Positions 8,819 through 18,006 of a stretch of DNA of 64,000 nucleotides are shown here, in pieces. Source of the DNA: CAVPNY01 sp963706905. Lineage in GTDB: Bacteria; Chloroflexota; Anaerolineae; Anaerolineales; UBA4823. A program made the position numbers and the translations under genes. Every line of letters starts with the position of its first letter. The first letter of the stretch is position 1. The stretch is taken from positions 471,629-535,628 of the forward strand of contig CAVPNY010000015.1 of the NCBI GenBank assembly GCA_963706905.1, read 5' to 3'. The notes beneath the pieces were generated by a model. It saw only the letters and a program-made list of their open reading frames with translations, was not told where the DNA came from and searched no databases.

Positions 8819-10027
8819 TTAAGCGCCGAATTTTTCCAGACGTTGGGCGTGCGCAAGAGCCAGAGGAATAGCATCCATCGCTGAGATGTTGCCTAAGCCG
8901 CCGCGAGCGCACGCGCGTTCGCCGAACTGAGTCTGATCATCGGGGCGGATTGTGGCTGGGGCCCACAGAAGGAATGGCACGGGGTGCCAGGAATGAGTGC
9001 GCAAACGCGCCGGTGTAGAATGATCACCGGTGATTATCAATACATCTGGGTTAAGTTCTAGCAGGCGCGGCAGGGCAGCGTCAACGCCCTCAATAATCTT
9101 GGCCTTACCCCAAAAGTCGCCGTCTTCTCCTTTGCTGTCAGTCTTTTTTATATGAATGAAGAAAAAGTCGTAAGCTTCCCAGGCTTTCGCCAGAGCAGCG
9201 AATTCGTCTTCTGGGGCTTCGCCGGGGAAATCGATTACATCCATCCCCACCAGAGAGGCAACGCCTTTATACATGGGGTATACTGAAATGCAAGCGGCCT
9301 TCAAACCATAGGCATCCTTGAAAGCTGGCAGGTTCGGGTCTGTGGCGAAGCCGCGCAACGTCAATCCGTTCGCTTTTGGCTGGTCGGCTATTGCCTGGCG
9401 GGCTTTGATAATCCATTCGTCGAAGAGGCCAGCAGTCTTTTTAGCTGCTGAGGAACGTGGATTGGCAGGTAGCGGTGGGACACCGGTGCGTTGCGGATCA
9501 GTATCATCAATGTCAGGGACTAGACCCTCTCCGCGCATTACCACAGCAAAGCGGTACTCTTTCACCTGGCGTACTTCGGTCTCTACTCCGAGAAGGCGAA
9601 CACTCTTTAGGCGTTCGACTACCGGATATGCATCTTCACTCGAGATGCGACCGGCGCGCCGGTCGGTGATGTTGCCAGCAGAATCGAGTGTGCAGAAGTT
9701 TCCCCGAGCAGCCACATCGCCGCGACCCACTTTTAATCCGACTCCGACGGATTCCAGGACACCTCGTCCAATTTCATACTTTATTGGGTCATACCCGAAG
9801 ATGGACAGGTGCGCCGGGCCAGAGCCAGGGGTGATACCGGCCCGGATCGGAGTTGTTTGGCCGATCATCCCTTCAAGAGCCAGGCGGTCCATAACGGGGG
9901 TGTTGGCAGCTTCTAACTCGGTGGGTCCACCGGGTTCGACCGGCAATCCGCCCAGACCGTCCATCACTAGTAAAACGATTTTGCTCTGCGCAGAACGCAG
10001 TAGTGGTGGAATGTAATCAAACGGCAT
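8819..10027 (-). CDS. apgM: 2,3-bisphosphoglycerate-independent phosphoglycerate mutase, archaeal type
   Basis: Interconverts 3- and 2-phosphoglycerate in glycolysis/gluconeogenesis. The 402-residue protein has the alkaline-phosphatase-superfamily opening IVLLVMDGLGGLP, then NTPVMDRLALEGMIG, and the catalytic-loop region TPGSGPAHLSIFGYDP. The C-terminal metal-binding part reads FFIHIKKTDSKGEDGD, LIITGDHSTPA and HSWHPVPFLLWAP. Length and motifs match the ApgM (archaeal-type) branch and not the longer bacterial GpmI. The start at 10027 is supported by AAGGAG 8 bp upstream. Strong hairpins lie on both sides, so it is probably monocistronic. Confidence 0.93.
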   Translation of the reverse strand: MPFDYIPPLLRSAQSKIVLLVMDGLGGLPVEPGGPTELEAANTPVMDRLALEGMIGQTTPIRAGITPGSGPAHLSIFGYDPIKYEIGRGVLESVGVGLKVGRGDVAARGNFCTLDSAGNITDRRAGRISSEDAYPVVERLKSVRLLGVETEVRQVKEYRFAVVMRGEGLVPDIDDTDPQRTGVPPLPANPRSSAAKKTAGLFDEWIIKARQAIADQPKANGLTLRGFATDPNLPAFKDAYGLKAACISVYPMYKGVASLVGMDVIDFPGEAPEDEFAALAKAWEAYDFFFIHIKKTDSKGEDGDFWGKAKIIEGVDAALPRLLELNPDVLIITGDHSTPARLRTHSWHPVPFLLWAPATIRPDDQTQFGERACARGGLGNISAMDAIPLALAHAQRLEKFGA

Positions 10028-10057
10028 TGGTGTTACTCCTTATACGTAAAGGTGATT

Positions 10058-10104
10058 AAAAAAGGCGCTGAGTGGTTTATTGTCTCCCGCTCAACGCCTT
10101 TTCT
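10058..10104 (-). terminator. Intrinsic terminator after the MalK-type ATPase gene
   Basis: An inverted repeat AAAAGGCGCTGAG / CTCAACGCCTTTT (one mismatch) has A-rich and T-rich flanks on either side. On the minus strand it is a hairpin followed by a run of U downstream of the ABC ATPase stop at 10163, and just upstream of apgM. Confidence 0.75.
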
Positions 10105-10162
10105 TGATCATAGATTAAGGGAGATATATCTCCCTGGCGATGCTGGCAGGATCTCTCCTGCT

Positions 10163-11263
10163 TTAGCGAATTGCCTGTTCTGTCTCCTTATCAAAGACAT
10201 GCATATTCGCCATATTGAACATAACCTGTGTTTTCTCGCCGATCTGAAGGCGCGTGCGTGGGTCTACCCGGGCCACAAAGTTATGCGCCCCATTGTTCAG
10301 ATACAGGAAAATTTCATTGCCCATTAACTCGGTCACATCGACATTAACATCAACCGGCTGAGCGATGATCCCTGGTCGAGCGAATTGAGGGTTAAGAATA
10401 TCCTCTGGACGAATACCAAAAAAGACCGGCTTGCCGATGTGCGGGGTGAACACCTCAGTTTTATTTTCCGGAATTTTCACTGCAAAAGTATCTGCGTCAA
10501 TGAAGATATGCCCATCACCTTGCTGAATTTTCCCGGGGAAGAAGTTCATTGCTGGTGATCCAATGAAACCAGCCACAAACAGGTTGTTCGGTTTATCGTA
10601 TAGTTGTTGCGGGGAGTCGATCTGCTGAAGCACGCCGGCGCTCATCACCGCTATGCGGGAGGCCATGGTCATGGCTTCAACCTGGTCATGGGTCACGTAA
10701 ATGAAGGTTGTTTGAAGTTGCTGGTGCAGCTTGCTGATATTCGCACGCGTTTCCACGCGCAGCTTGGCGTCCAGGTTGGAGAGTGGCTCATCGAAGAGAA
10801 ATACCTTCGGTTCACGCACAATGGCACGTCCCACCGCGACCCGCTGCCGCTGACCACCTGATAGCTGGCGCGGCTTGCGATCGAGCAGAGCCTCGATGCC
10901 GAGGAGCTTGGCAGCTTCCTCGACCCGACGCTTAATATCCGGCTTGGGGACCTTGCGCAACTTCAAACCAAAGGCCATATTATCGAAGACAGACATATGC
11001 GGGTAAAGGGCGTAGGATTGGAAGACCATGGCAATATCCCGATCTTTCGGGGCAACATCATTCACTATCTGATTCCCAATCCGAATTTGGCCTTCGCTGA
11101 TATCCTCCAGGCCGGCCAGGCAGCGCAGGGCGGTGGACTTGCCGCAGCCGGATGGCCCGACCAGAACCAGGAATTCTTTATCCGCAATTTCGATGTTCAG
11201 GTCGTTAACTGCTGTGACCTCGCCGAAGCGCTTGTACACGTGATCGAAAGTAACGCTGGACAT
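10163..11263 (-). CDS. Sugar ABC transporter ATP-binding protein (MalK/UgpC/MsmX type)
   Basis: Energises ABC import of sugars or glycerol-3-phosphate-like substrates; the matching permeases are not in this window, so it may be a shared ATPase like MsmX. The N-terminal ATPase domain has Walker A VGPSGCGKSTA, Q-loop MVFQSYALYPHM, signature LSGGQRQRVAVGRA, Walker B VFLFDEPLSNLDA and H-loop VTHDQ. The C-terminal third (MNFFPGKI, FFGIRPEDI, VTELMGNEIFLYL, FVARVDPRTRL) is the TOBE-type regulatory domain of this subfamily. The start is ATG 11263, with a purine-rich GGAGAG upstream. The gene is divergent from mutS. Confidence 0.92.
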   Translation of the reverse strand: MSSVTFDHVYKRFGEVTAVNDLNIEIADKEFLVLVGPSGCGKSTALRCLAGLEDISEGQIRIGNQIVNDVAPKDRDIAMVFQSYALYPHMSVFDNMAFGLKLRKVPKPDIKRRVEEAAKLLGIEALLDRKPRQLSGGQRQRVAVGRAIVREPKVFLFDEPLSNLDAKLRVETRANISKLHQQLQTTFIYVTHDQVEAMTMASRIAVMSAGVLQQIDSPQQLYDKPNNLFVAGFIGSPAMNFFPGKIQQGDGHIFIDADTFAVKIPENKTEVFTPHIGKPVFFGIRPEDILNPQFARPGIIAQPVDVNVDVTELMGNEIFLYLNNGAHNFVARVDPRTRLQIGEKTQVMFNMANMHVFDKETEQAIR

Positions 11264-11413
11264 GGATGAAACTCTCCTCTCTGGGGTGTATAGTGATTTG
11301 ATTATATGCCTGATAGAAGAAAAATGCAAACATTTGCGTTTGGTGGCGGTTTCCTGGACAGCCGGATAGATTGCAGCCTTGCTGAAATGACCTGCACGGC
11401 ATAAAATGAACCC

Positions 11414-14015
11414 ATGGTCGATCAGACAGATATCACCCCGATCCGTAAACAGTATTTGCAGATTAAGCGCCAGTACCCCAACGCGATCCTGTTTTTTCGA
11501 TTAGGGGACTTTTACGAAACCTTCGATCAGGATGCCGAAATTACTTCCCGCGAACTGGATATTGTTTTGACATCACGTAATGTGGCGAAGGGCGTCCGGA
11601 TACCTATGGCGGGTATCCCATACCATGCAGCGGAGAATTATCTTGCTCGACTGATCGAGCATGGTTATCATGTTGCCATTTGCGAGCAGGTTGGTGACCA
11701 GCCTGTCAAAGGATTGGTGCCGCGTAAAGTCATCCGGGTTGTCACCCCGGGCACTGTGGTTGAGCCTGGATTATTGCCTGGCGATGCCAATAACTATCTG
11801 GCCTGTGTGGTGGTTCAAGATACACGCGCTGGGGTGGCTTATGTGGATATCACCACCGGTGAATTTGCCGCCACAGAGATCGCGGCTCCCGAAATCGGCT
11901 CAGCAGTCAGAGCTGAGTTAATGCGGTTGCGTCCAGCAGAGGTATTGCATGCCGACCAGCTTCCCTTTCAGGATGGTTTGCCAGGACATCTCACTCCATG
12001 GCCAGCCTGGCGATTTGAGCTGGGGCGTTGCGAATCGGCCTTGCTGAACCATTTTGAAACGAATTCCTTGGATGGATTTGGATTGAAAGGATCTCCCCTG
12101 GCAATCAGTGCAGCCGGAGGCATCCTGCAATATGTAGGGGAGACGACTCCTGCAGCGCTCAAACTGCTTACCGGCCTGTCTACTTACCATCTGGACGAAT
12201 TTATGACCCTGGATGCTTCTACCCGGCGCAATTTGGAGCTGACCGAAACTATTCGCGGAAGTCTAAAGCGTGGCGCCTTATTGGGAGTGATGGATCATAC
12301 AGTTACGCCGATGGGCAAACGCCTGATCCACCAATGGGTAAGCAAACCGTTGCTCAACGTTGATGCAATTTGTCAGCGGCAGGCCGGAGTGAAGTTCTTT
12401 TTCACCAATGGTTTATTGCGGGCAGAGCTCAGGGCAGGCCTGAAGCCATTAAATGATCTGGAACGGTTAACACAACGCGTAGTCTCTGGAGTAGCTCAGC
12501 CACGCGATCTGGTAGGCATGCGCGCCACGTTGCAACGCCTGCCAGCATTGCGGGCTGGCTTTTTGGAAGAAAATCCAGCCCTATCTTCGGTATTGAATGG
12601 CTTTGACCTTTGTAGCCAGGAGCTGGCTGTTCTAGAAGCCTCTCTCGCTTCGGAACCTCCGGCTACATTGCAGAGCGTCGGCGTCATAAAAGCCGGTTAT
12701 TCAGCAGAATTGGATGGGGTGATCGAACGCTCCCGGCATGCAAGGGAGTGGATCGCTGGTCTGGAGGCGGTGGAACGCAAGCGCACGGGTTTAAAAACCC
12801 TTAAGGTTGGTTATAACAAAGTGTTTGGTTATTACCTGGAAGTCACGCGAGCCAACGCTGAAAACGTTCCGGTGGAATATATCCGCAAACAGACCCTGGT
12901 CAACGCTGAGCGCTACATCACACCAGAATTGAAAGAGTATGAAACCTTGGTGCTAAACGCTGAGGAACGCATCCGCGAGATCGAAGGGCGCCTCTTCCGG
13001 GAAGTTTGTGAACAGGTGGCGGGCTCAGCTGACCGCCTGCTCTCAGTTGCTCGGGCGCTTGCGGAACTGGATGTGCTTGCCAGCCTTGCCGAAGCTGCCG
13101 CGGCTTACGGCTATGTACAACCCGTTGTTGTGGACGAAGATGAATTGGCAATTGAGGGAGGCCGCCATCCCGTTGTCGAGCAATTGATGAGCGGAGAGCG
13201 ATTTATACCCAATGATTTAGTCTTTGAGCCTGGTGAAAGGGTGCGCATCATCACCGGCCCGAATATGTCGGGGAAGTCGACTTTTTTACGCCAAGTGGCT
13301 CTCATCGTCTTATTGGCGCAGATGGGGAGCTTTGTCCCCGCGGAATCGGCCCGCATTGGTCTGGTTGACCGCATCTTTACCCGCATTGGGGCACAGGATG
13401 AAATCTATGCTGGGCAATCAACCTTCATGGTGGAAATGGTTGAGACAGCTAATATCCTGCACCATGCCACCAGCCGCAGCCTGTTGATCCTGGACGAGAT
13501 CGGGCGTGGCACCAGCACGTATGATGGGGTATCGATTGCCTGGGCGGTGGTCGAGTATATCCACAATCATCCTCGCCTGCGCGGCGAAAACTCTGTTTGC
13601 CACCCATTATCATGAATTAACTCAGCTTGCCGATCTGTTACCTGGGGTCAGAAATTACAATGTCGCGGTTAGTGAAGCCGATGGGAAAGTAGTTTTCTTG
13701 CACAAGATTGTGCCGGGAGGTGCAGACCGTTCGTATGGCATTCATGTTGGCCAACTGGCCGGATTGCCACACCCGGTGGTGCAGCGCGCCAGTGAGATAC
13801 TAAGCCAGTTAGAAGCCTCTTCGGGTAAGGCTGTGCACATTAATCCGATAGCCTCCCGTCAGCTGGCATTGTTCCCCGAGACAAACCCGCTGCTGGATGA
13901 GTTGGACTCAATCGATGTGAATACCCTCTCACCGATCGAAGCCTTGAATAAGTTATACGAATGGAAGCGGAAGTTTATAAATGATTTGGAGGATCGAGAC
14001 ACAAACAAGAAATGA
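11414..14015 (+). CDS. mutS: DNA mismatch repair protein MutS (one +1 frameshift)
   Basis: MutS binds mismatches and insertion loops and recruits the repair machinery. The N-terminal mismatch-binding domain is present (PIRKQYLQIKRQYPNAILFFRLGDFYETF; the F-x-E equivalent is in this region), followed by the connector, lever and clamp. The ATPase has Walker A GPNMSGKS (~residue 614) and Walker B LLILDEIGRGTSTYDG. At 13583-13584 the frame breaks. Upstream reads WAVVEYIHNHPRLR then leaves the frame and stops at 13615; the missing C-terminus (KTLFATHYHELTQLADLL to the end) continues one frame over to 14015. Removing one G from the GG restores an 866-residue MutS. Sequencing error and true loss are both possible. 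As read, the ORF loses the FATHYHEL H-loop and the dimerisation end. Confidence 0.93.
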
Positions 14016-14681
14016 TTAGAGGGCGCCGTGTTCGCGCAGCAGTTCGATGGCTTGGGTATGCCCTTTCTCCAAAGCCATATCGAGGGGGGTCAGTCCTTCT
14101 GCAGACTTCATATTGAGATCAGCGTCATACTCGAGCAAGAGCAGGATCATCTCAAGCTGACCATTCTGGGCAGCGCTATGCATGGGGGTGAAATCTCCAG
14201 CCTGCCGCAGGTTGGGGTTGGCGCCTTGCTCCAGTAAAGCCCGGGCAATTTGAAGATGCTGGCCGGCCGCTGCGGAATGCAGTGGCCTGACATTCAAGCT
14301 GTTTTTTGAGGGGGTGTTTACCTCAGCTCCCTGAATCAGCAAGAACTCGACCACAGATAAATGACCGAAGAAGGCTGCCAATCCCAACGGTTGAAAACCA
14401 TCCGGAGCAAAGGCGTTTGCCAGGGCCGCATCTCGCTGAAGCAATTCTGCAACTCGGTCTAAATCGCCAGTCGCAGCTGCTTCAAAAATGCTCAATGGCA
14501 CACCCATCGTAGTAATGCGATGGGCGATAACAGGTTCACCATAATACATAGCCACTAGAATAGGGGAAACCCCCTCCTCATCTCTAGCTTCTGCTAGAGC
14601 AGGATTTTTGCGTAACATTTTCTCAACAACTGGAAGATCGCCACTCTTGATGGCAGTGAAAAACGCCTCTGCTTCTTCCAT
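14016..14681 (-). CDS. Ankyrin-repeat protein
   Basis: 221 residues made almost wholly of ankyrin repeats, with at least five units of the pattern PLHSAAAGQHLQIARALLEQGANPN, including GFQPLGLAAFFGHLSVVEFLL, DFTPMHSAAQNGQLEMILLLL and GLTPLDMALEKGHTQAIELL. No signal peptide or membrane segment, so a cytoplasmic protein-interaction module; the partner is unknown. The start at 14681 has GGAGG 5 bp upstream. Its stop abuts the mutS stop with no intervening base, so the two genes converge exactly. Confidence 0.85.
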   Translation of the reverse strand: MEEAEAFFTAIKSGDLPVVEKMLRKNPALAEARDEEGVSPILVAMYYGEPVIAHRITTMGVPLSIFEAAATGDLDRVAELLQRDAALANAFAPDGFQPLGLAAFFGHLSVVEFLLIQGAEVNTPSKNSLNVRPLHSAAAGQHLQIARALLEQGANPNLRQAGDFTPMHSAAQNGQLEMILLLLEYDADLNMKSAEGLTPLDMALEKGHTQAIELLREHGAL

Positions 14682-14767
14682 GGCTGCCTCCTCGATGAAA
14701 GAGCTGGTGAATACCGGAAATGATAAGCGCAAGGGATCTCTCCAGATCATATCATGTTTAAGGGAGT

Positions 14768-14792
14768 AGACCGCCAGGCGAATTGGCGGCCT
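14768..14792 (-). terminator. Weak hairpin downstream of the VOC gene
   Basis: ACCGCCA and TGGCGGC pair around a six-base loop in the gap between the VOC stop and the ankyrin gene. There is no clear T tract; a terminator role is a guess from position. Confidence 0.3.
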
Positions 14793-14843
14793 ACAAAGCG
14801 AATGCAAGTTCAGTCACCCATACGGTGAGTCTTAGAAAGACAA

Positions 14844-15212
14844 TTAATTTGAGTGCGGCATGTTGGTGTATAAACCAATCAAATTGCCGGTCGGATCTTT
14901 GAATATGCCAAACCAACCCATTCCGGGGATCTCGGCCTTCGGGGCGACGATCTTTCCGCCCAGTTTCTCGACTTTTGCCAGGTCAGCGTCGATGTCCTCC
15001 GTGTCAACATACACCACGACCGTCCCGGCGGGATTATCCTCCCGGACAGGGTTCAGACCGCCGCCGACGCCTTCGACGCCATAATCAAATGTTGCGTAAT
15101 TCATTTCTGGCATTTGCTGGATTTTCCAGTCGAACAGCTCAGCATAGAACTTGCCAGCAGCTTCACGATCGTTGGCAGAAATTTCTACATGGACAATCGG
15201 GTGTTTGGACAT
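14844..15212 (-). CDS. VOC (glyoxalase/bleomycin-resistance) family protein
   Basis: 122 residues, one VOC domain. It opens HPIVHVEISANDREAAGKFYAELFDW, has a central glycine-rich GVEGVGGGLNPV, and ends GMGWFGIFKDPTGNLIGLYT, the beta-alpha-beta-beta-beta pattern with metal-site-like H, E and E positions. It belongs with small stand-alone VOC proteins often annotated as glyoxalase/dioxygenase superfamily; the substrate cannot be assigned. AAGGAG lies upstream of the start. The nearby insertion-sequence stack begins 83 bp beyond its start codon. Confidence 0.85.
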   Translation of the reverse strand: MSKHPIVHVEISANDREAAGKFYAELFDWKIQQMPEMNYATFDYGVEGVGGGLNPVREDNPAGTVVVYVDTEDIDADLAKVEKLGGKIVAPKAEIPGMGWFGIFKDPTGNLIGLYTNMPHSN

Positions 15213-15302
15213 GACTTTCTCCTTTTGACGAGTAATTGGATATATTTGGGTTGAATAAATTATAGAACATATATTCTATTTTGTCAAGAGATGTCACTAC
15301 CC

Positions 15303-16646
15303 GTGACTGTTTCAAAACTGGTAAAAGTGGGGTTTAATAGCGTTTCCGGGACGATCTTACCTATCATCCCGGAAACAAACCTAAAAGAAACGGTAGACCA
15401 ATTATATGCGCCTCAGTCTGCAATTACCAGTGGTTGAACCGGAGCAATTTCTTGAGCCGGAGCAGTGTGCCAATGCGAAGTGCAAGGGGAAATACTTCCG
15501 GTTGCGCCAGGAAGTGCCGAAAAACGTGCGGGATATGCAATACGACCAGGTGATAGCCCGCCGTTATGAGTGCTTGCGTTGTCAGCGCACCTTCCGGGTC
15601 TATCCGCAAGGGGTGTTAGCCGGGCAGTTCTCGCAGCGGGTGAAGGGGATCGGCGTGATGTTGTACGTGTTGGGGTTGAGTTATGGAGCGGTAGCGTTGG
15701 TGCTGAGCGCCTTAGGGGTCTGGATGTGCAAAGCGACGGTGTATCGGGCGGTGCAGAGCACAGCGGAACGGGTTCCCGGGATGAAATGCGAGCATTTCCT
15801 GGAAGGCTATCGCACCCGAGCCCTGGGAGCGGATGTGACCAGTGTGAAATGCAAAGGCAAATGGTTGCCGATCGGGATTACGGTGGATGCCATCAGCGGT
15901 TTGGTGCTGACCATCGATCACCTGTCTGGTGAAGATGCCGAAATCCTGAAAGCATGGGTGGCTCCCATTGCCCAGAGCGTGGATGCCCGCATCCTGGTCA
16001 CAGATGATGCGGATGCTTTCAAGACCGTTGCCGATGAGCAGGGCTTGTTCCAGCAGGTATGCAAGAGCCACGTCGTCCGCAATACGGAAGCTCTCATCGA
16101 GAACCTGAGCCAGCAGATCCAGGCTGGAGCGGATCGCTCTCTGCTGGAACTAGGGATTGAGCCGCAACAAGCTTTGGCGGATCTGCACCAATTAGCGGAA
16201 CTCATGCGCAGCCGCCTGCCAGAGCAACAGCCCCAACTCGAAACCCTCTTCCTGCGCTACGCAGCTGCACCCGCACCGCGCCCGGGTCAATCGGCTAGTC
16301 TTGCCTATCGCCTACGCAACCTGTTCCTGGACCGTTGGAACCTGTGGCCGCGCTTGACCTTCTATCGCACCTGGAAGAATGCCAAGGGCGAAGCCATCTT
16401 GGATGGCACCAACAACGCCAGCGAACGCGCCATTGGGTGGTGGATCAAGGAGCGCTATCGTTCCATGCGCGGCTACAAACGCCATCAGTCTGCTCTGAAT
16501 GTCAGCCGTTTGATCGCCTATTGTGGTAATCACCTGGCTCATGGGCTTGATTTGGCGCAACTCGTAGCGTGATTTCATCCGCTAACTTAATCATAGTGTG
16601 TTCCCTTGCTTGGCAATCAGCTATTTACCATTCTTGAAACGATCAC
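15303..16646 (+). mobile_element. 1344-bp insertion sequence, copy 1
   Basis: Bounded by imperfect terminal inverted repeats of about 23 bp: left GTGACTGTTTCAAAACTGGT, right (reversed) GTGATCGTTTCAAGAATGGT. It carries one transposase gene. It is flanked by CACTACCC on both sides. Copy 2 begins after an 8-bp spacer, giving a tandem pair with a 1352-bp period; only a few point differences separate the two (for example at 15354, 15602, 15750 and 16213). Confidence 0.92.
15406..16572 (+). CDS. DDE-type transposase, copy 1
   Basis: 388 residues. An N-terminal zinc-ribbon-like region (CANAKCKGKYF, YECLRCQRTFRVYPQG) is followed by a helix-turn-helix-like stretch and a DDE-type catalytic core. Candidate acidic residues are ALGADVTSV, ILVTDDADAFK and the E of TNNASERAIGWW, which sits before RSMRGYK. 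It mobilises the surrounding IS by cutting at the terminal repeats. I could not place it in a named IS family with confidence. Identical in length to the copies at 16758 and 31502. Confidence 0.88.
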   Translation: MRLSLQLPVVEPEQFLEPEQCANAKCKGKYFRLRQEVPKNVRDMQYDQVIARRYECLRCQRTFRVYPQGVLAGQFSQRVKGIGVMLYVLGLSYGAVALVLSALGVWMCKATVYRAVQSTAERVPGMKCEHFLEGYRTRALGADVTSVKCKGKWLPIGITVDAISGLVLTIDHLSGEDAEILKAWVAPIAQSVDARILVTDDADAFKTVADEQGLFQQVCKSHVVRNTEALIENLSQQIQAGADRSLLELGIEPQQALADLHQLAELMRSRLPEQQPQLETLFLRYAAAPAPRPGQSASLAYRLRNLFLDRWNLWPRLTFYRTWKNAKGEAILDGTNNASERAIGWWIKERYRSMRGYKRHQSALNVSRLIAYCGNHLAHGLDLAQLVA

Positions 16647-16654
16647 CACTACCC

Positions 16655-17998
16655 GTGACTGTTTCAAAACTGGTAAAAGTGGGGTTTAATAGCGTTTCCG
16701 GGACGATCTTACCCATCATCCCGGAAACAAACCTAAAAGAAACGGTAGACCAATTATATGCGCCTCAGTCTGCAATTACCAGTGGTTGAACCGGAGCAAT
16801 TTCTTGAGCCGGAGCAGTGTGCCAATGCGAAGTGCAAGGGGAAATACTTCCGGTTGCGCCAGGAAGTGCCGAAAAACGTGCGGGATATGCAATACGACCA
16901 GGTGATAGCCCGCCGTTATGAGTGCTTGCGTTGTCAGCGCACCTTCCGGGTCTATCCACAAGGGGTGTTAGCCGGGCAGTTCTCGCAGCGGGTGAAGGGG
17001 ATCGGCGTGATGTTGTACGTGTTGGGGTTGAGTTATGGAGCGGTAGCGTTGGTGCTGAGCGCCTTAGGGGTCTGGATGTGCAAAGCGACAGTGTATCGGG
17101 CGGTGCAGAGCACAGCGGAACGGGTTCCCGGGATGAAATGCGAGCATTTCCTGGAAGGCTATCGCACCCGAGCCCTGGGAGCGGATGTGACCAGTGTGAA
17201 ATGCAAAGGCAAATGGTTGCCGATCGGGATTACGGTGGATGCCATCAGCGGTTTGGTGCTGACCATCGATCACCTGTCTGGTGAAGATGCCGAAATCCTG
17301 AAAGCATGGGTGGCTCCCATTGCCCAGAGCGTGGATGCCCGCATCCTGGTCACAGATGATGCGGATGCTTTCAAGACCGTTGCCGATGAGCAGGGCTTGT
17401 TCCAGCAGGTATGCAAGAGCCACGTCGTCCGCAATACGGAAGCTCTCATCGAGAACCTGAGCCAGCAGATCCAGGCTGGAGCGGATCGCTCTCTGCTGGA
17501 ACTAGGGATTGAGCCGCAACAAGCTTTGGCGGATCTGCACCAATTAGCGGAACTCATGCGCAGCCGTCTGCCAGAGCAACAGCCCCAACTCGAAACCCTC
17601 TTCCTGCGCTACGCAGCTGCACCCGCACCGCGCCCGGGTCAATCGGCTAGTCTTGCCTATCGCCTACGCAACCTGTTCCTGGACCGTTGGAACCTGTGGC
17701 CGCGCTTGACCTTCTATCGCACCTGGAAGAATGCCAAGGGCGAAGCCATCTTGGATGGCACCAACAACGCCAGCGAACGCGCCATTGGGTGGTGGATCAA
17801 GGAGCGCTATCGTTCCATGCGCGGCTACAAACGCCATCAGTCTGCTCTGAATGTCAGCCGTTTGATCGCCTATTGTGGTAATCACCTGGCTCATGGGCTT
17901 GATTTGGCGCAACTCGTAGCGTGATTTCATCCGCTAACTTAATCATAGTGTGTTCCCTTGCTTGGCAATCAGCTATTTACCATTCTTGAAACGATCAC
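16655..17998 (+). mobile_element. 1344-bp insertion sequence, copy 2
   Basis: Same ends and length as copy 1, in the same orientation, starting 8 bp after it. Near-identical to copy 1. It shares the GCGACAGTG variant with the distant copy 3, while copy 1 shares TATCCGCAAG with copy 3, so the three copies do not form a simple ladder. Its right end abuts CACTACCC and then the ISKra4-like element. Confidence 0.92.
16758..17924 (+). CDS. DDE-type transposase, copy 2
   Basis: 388-residue transposase with the same product as copy 1: zinc-ribbon-like N-terminus, ILVTDDADAFK and TNNASERAIGWW. The nucleotide differences from copy 1 within the gene appear silent (the same protein is read), as expected for a recent duplicate. 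Confidence 0.88.
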   Translation: MRLSLQLPVVEPEQFLEPEQCANAKCKGKYFRLRQEVPKNVRDMQYDQVIARRYECLRCQRTFRVYPQGVLAGQFSQRVKGIGVMLYVLGLSYGAVALVLSALGVWMCKATVYRAVQSTAERVPGMKCEHFLEGYRTRALGADVTSVKCKGKWLPIGITVDAISGLVLTIDHLSGEDAEILKAWVAPIAQSVDARILVTDDADAFKTVADEQGLFQQVCKSHVVRNTEALIENLSQQIQAGADRSLLELGIEPQQALADLHQLAELMRSRLPEQQPQLETLFLRYAAAPAPRPGQSASLAYRLRNLFLDRWNLWPRLTFYRTWKNAKGEAILDGTNNASERAIGWWIKERYRSMRGYKRHQSALNVSRLIAYCGNHLAHGLDLAQLVA

Positions 17999-18006
17999 CA
18001 CTACCC

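Noticed and set aside
10052..10327. Small plus-strand ORF between apgM and the ABC ATPase
   Set aside because: It covers the terminator hairpin and the antisense of the ATPase C-terminus; no ribosome binding site or family content.
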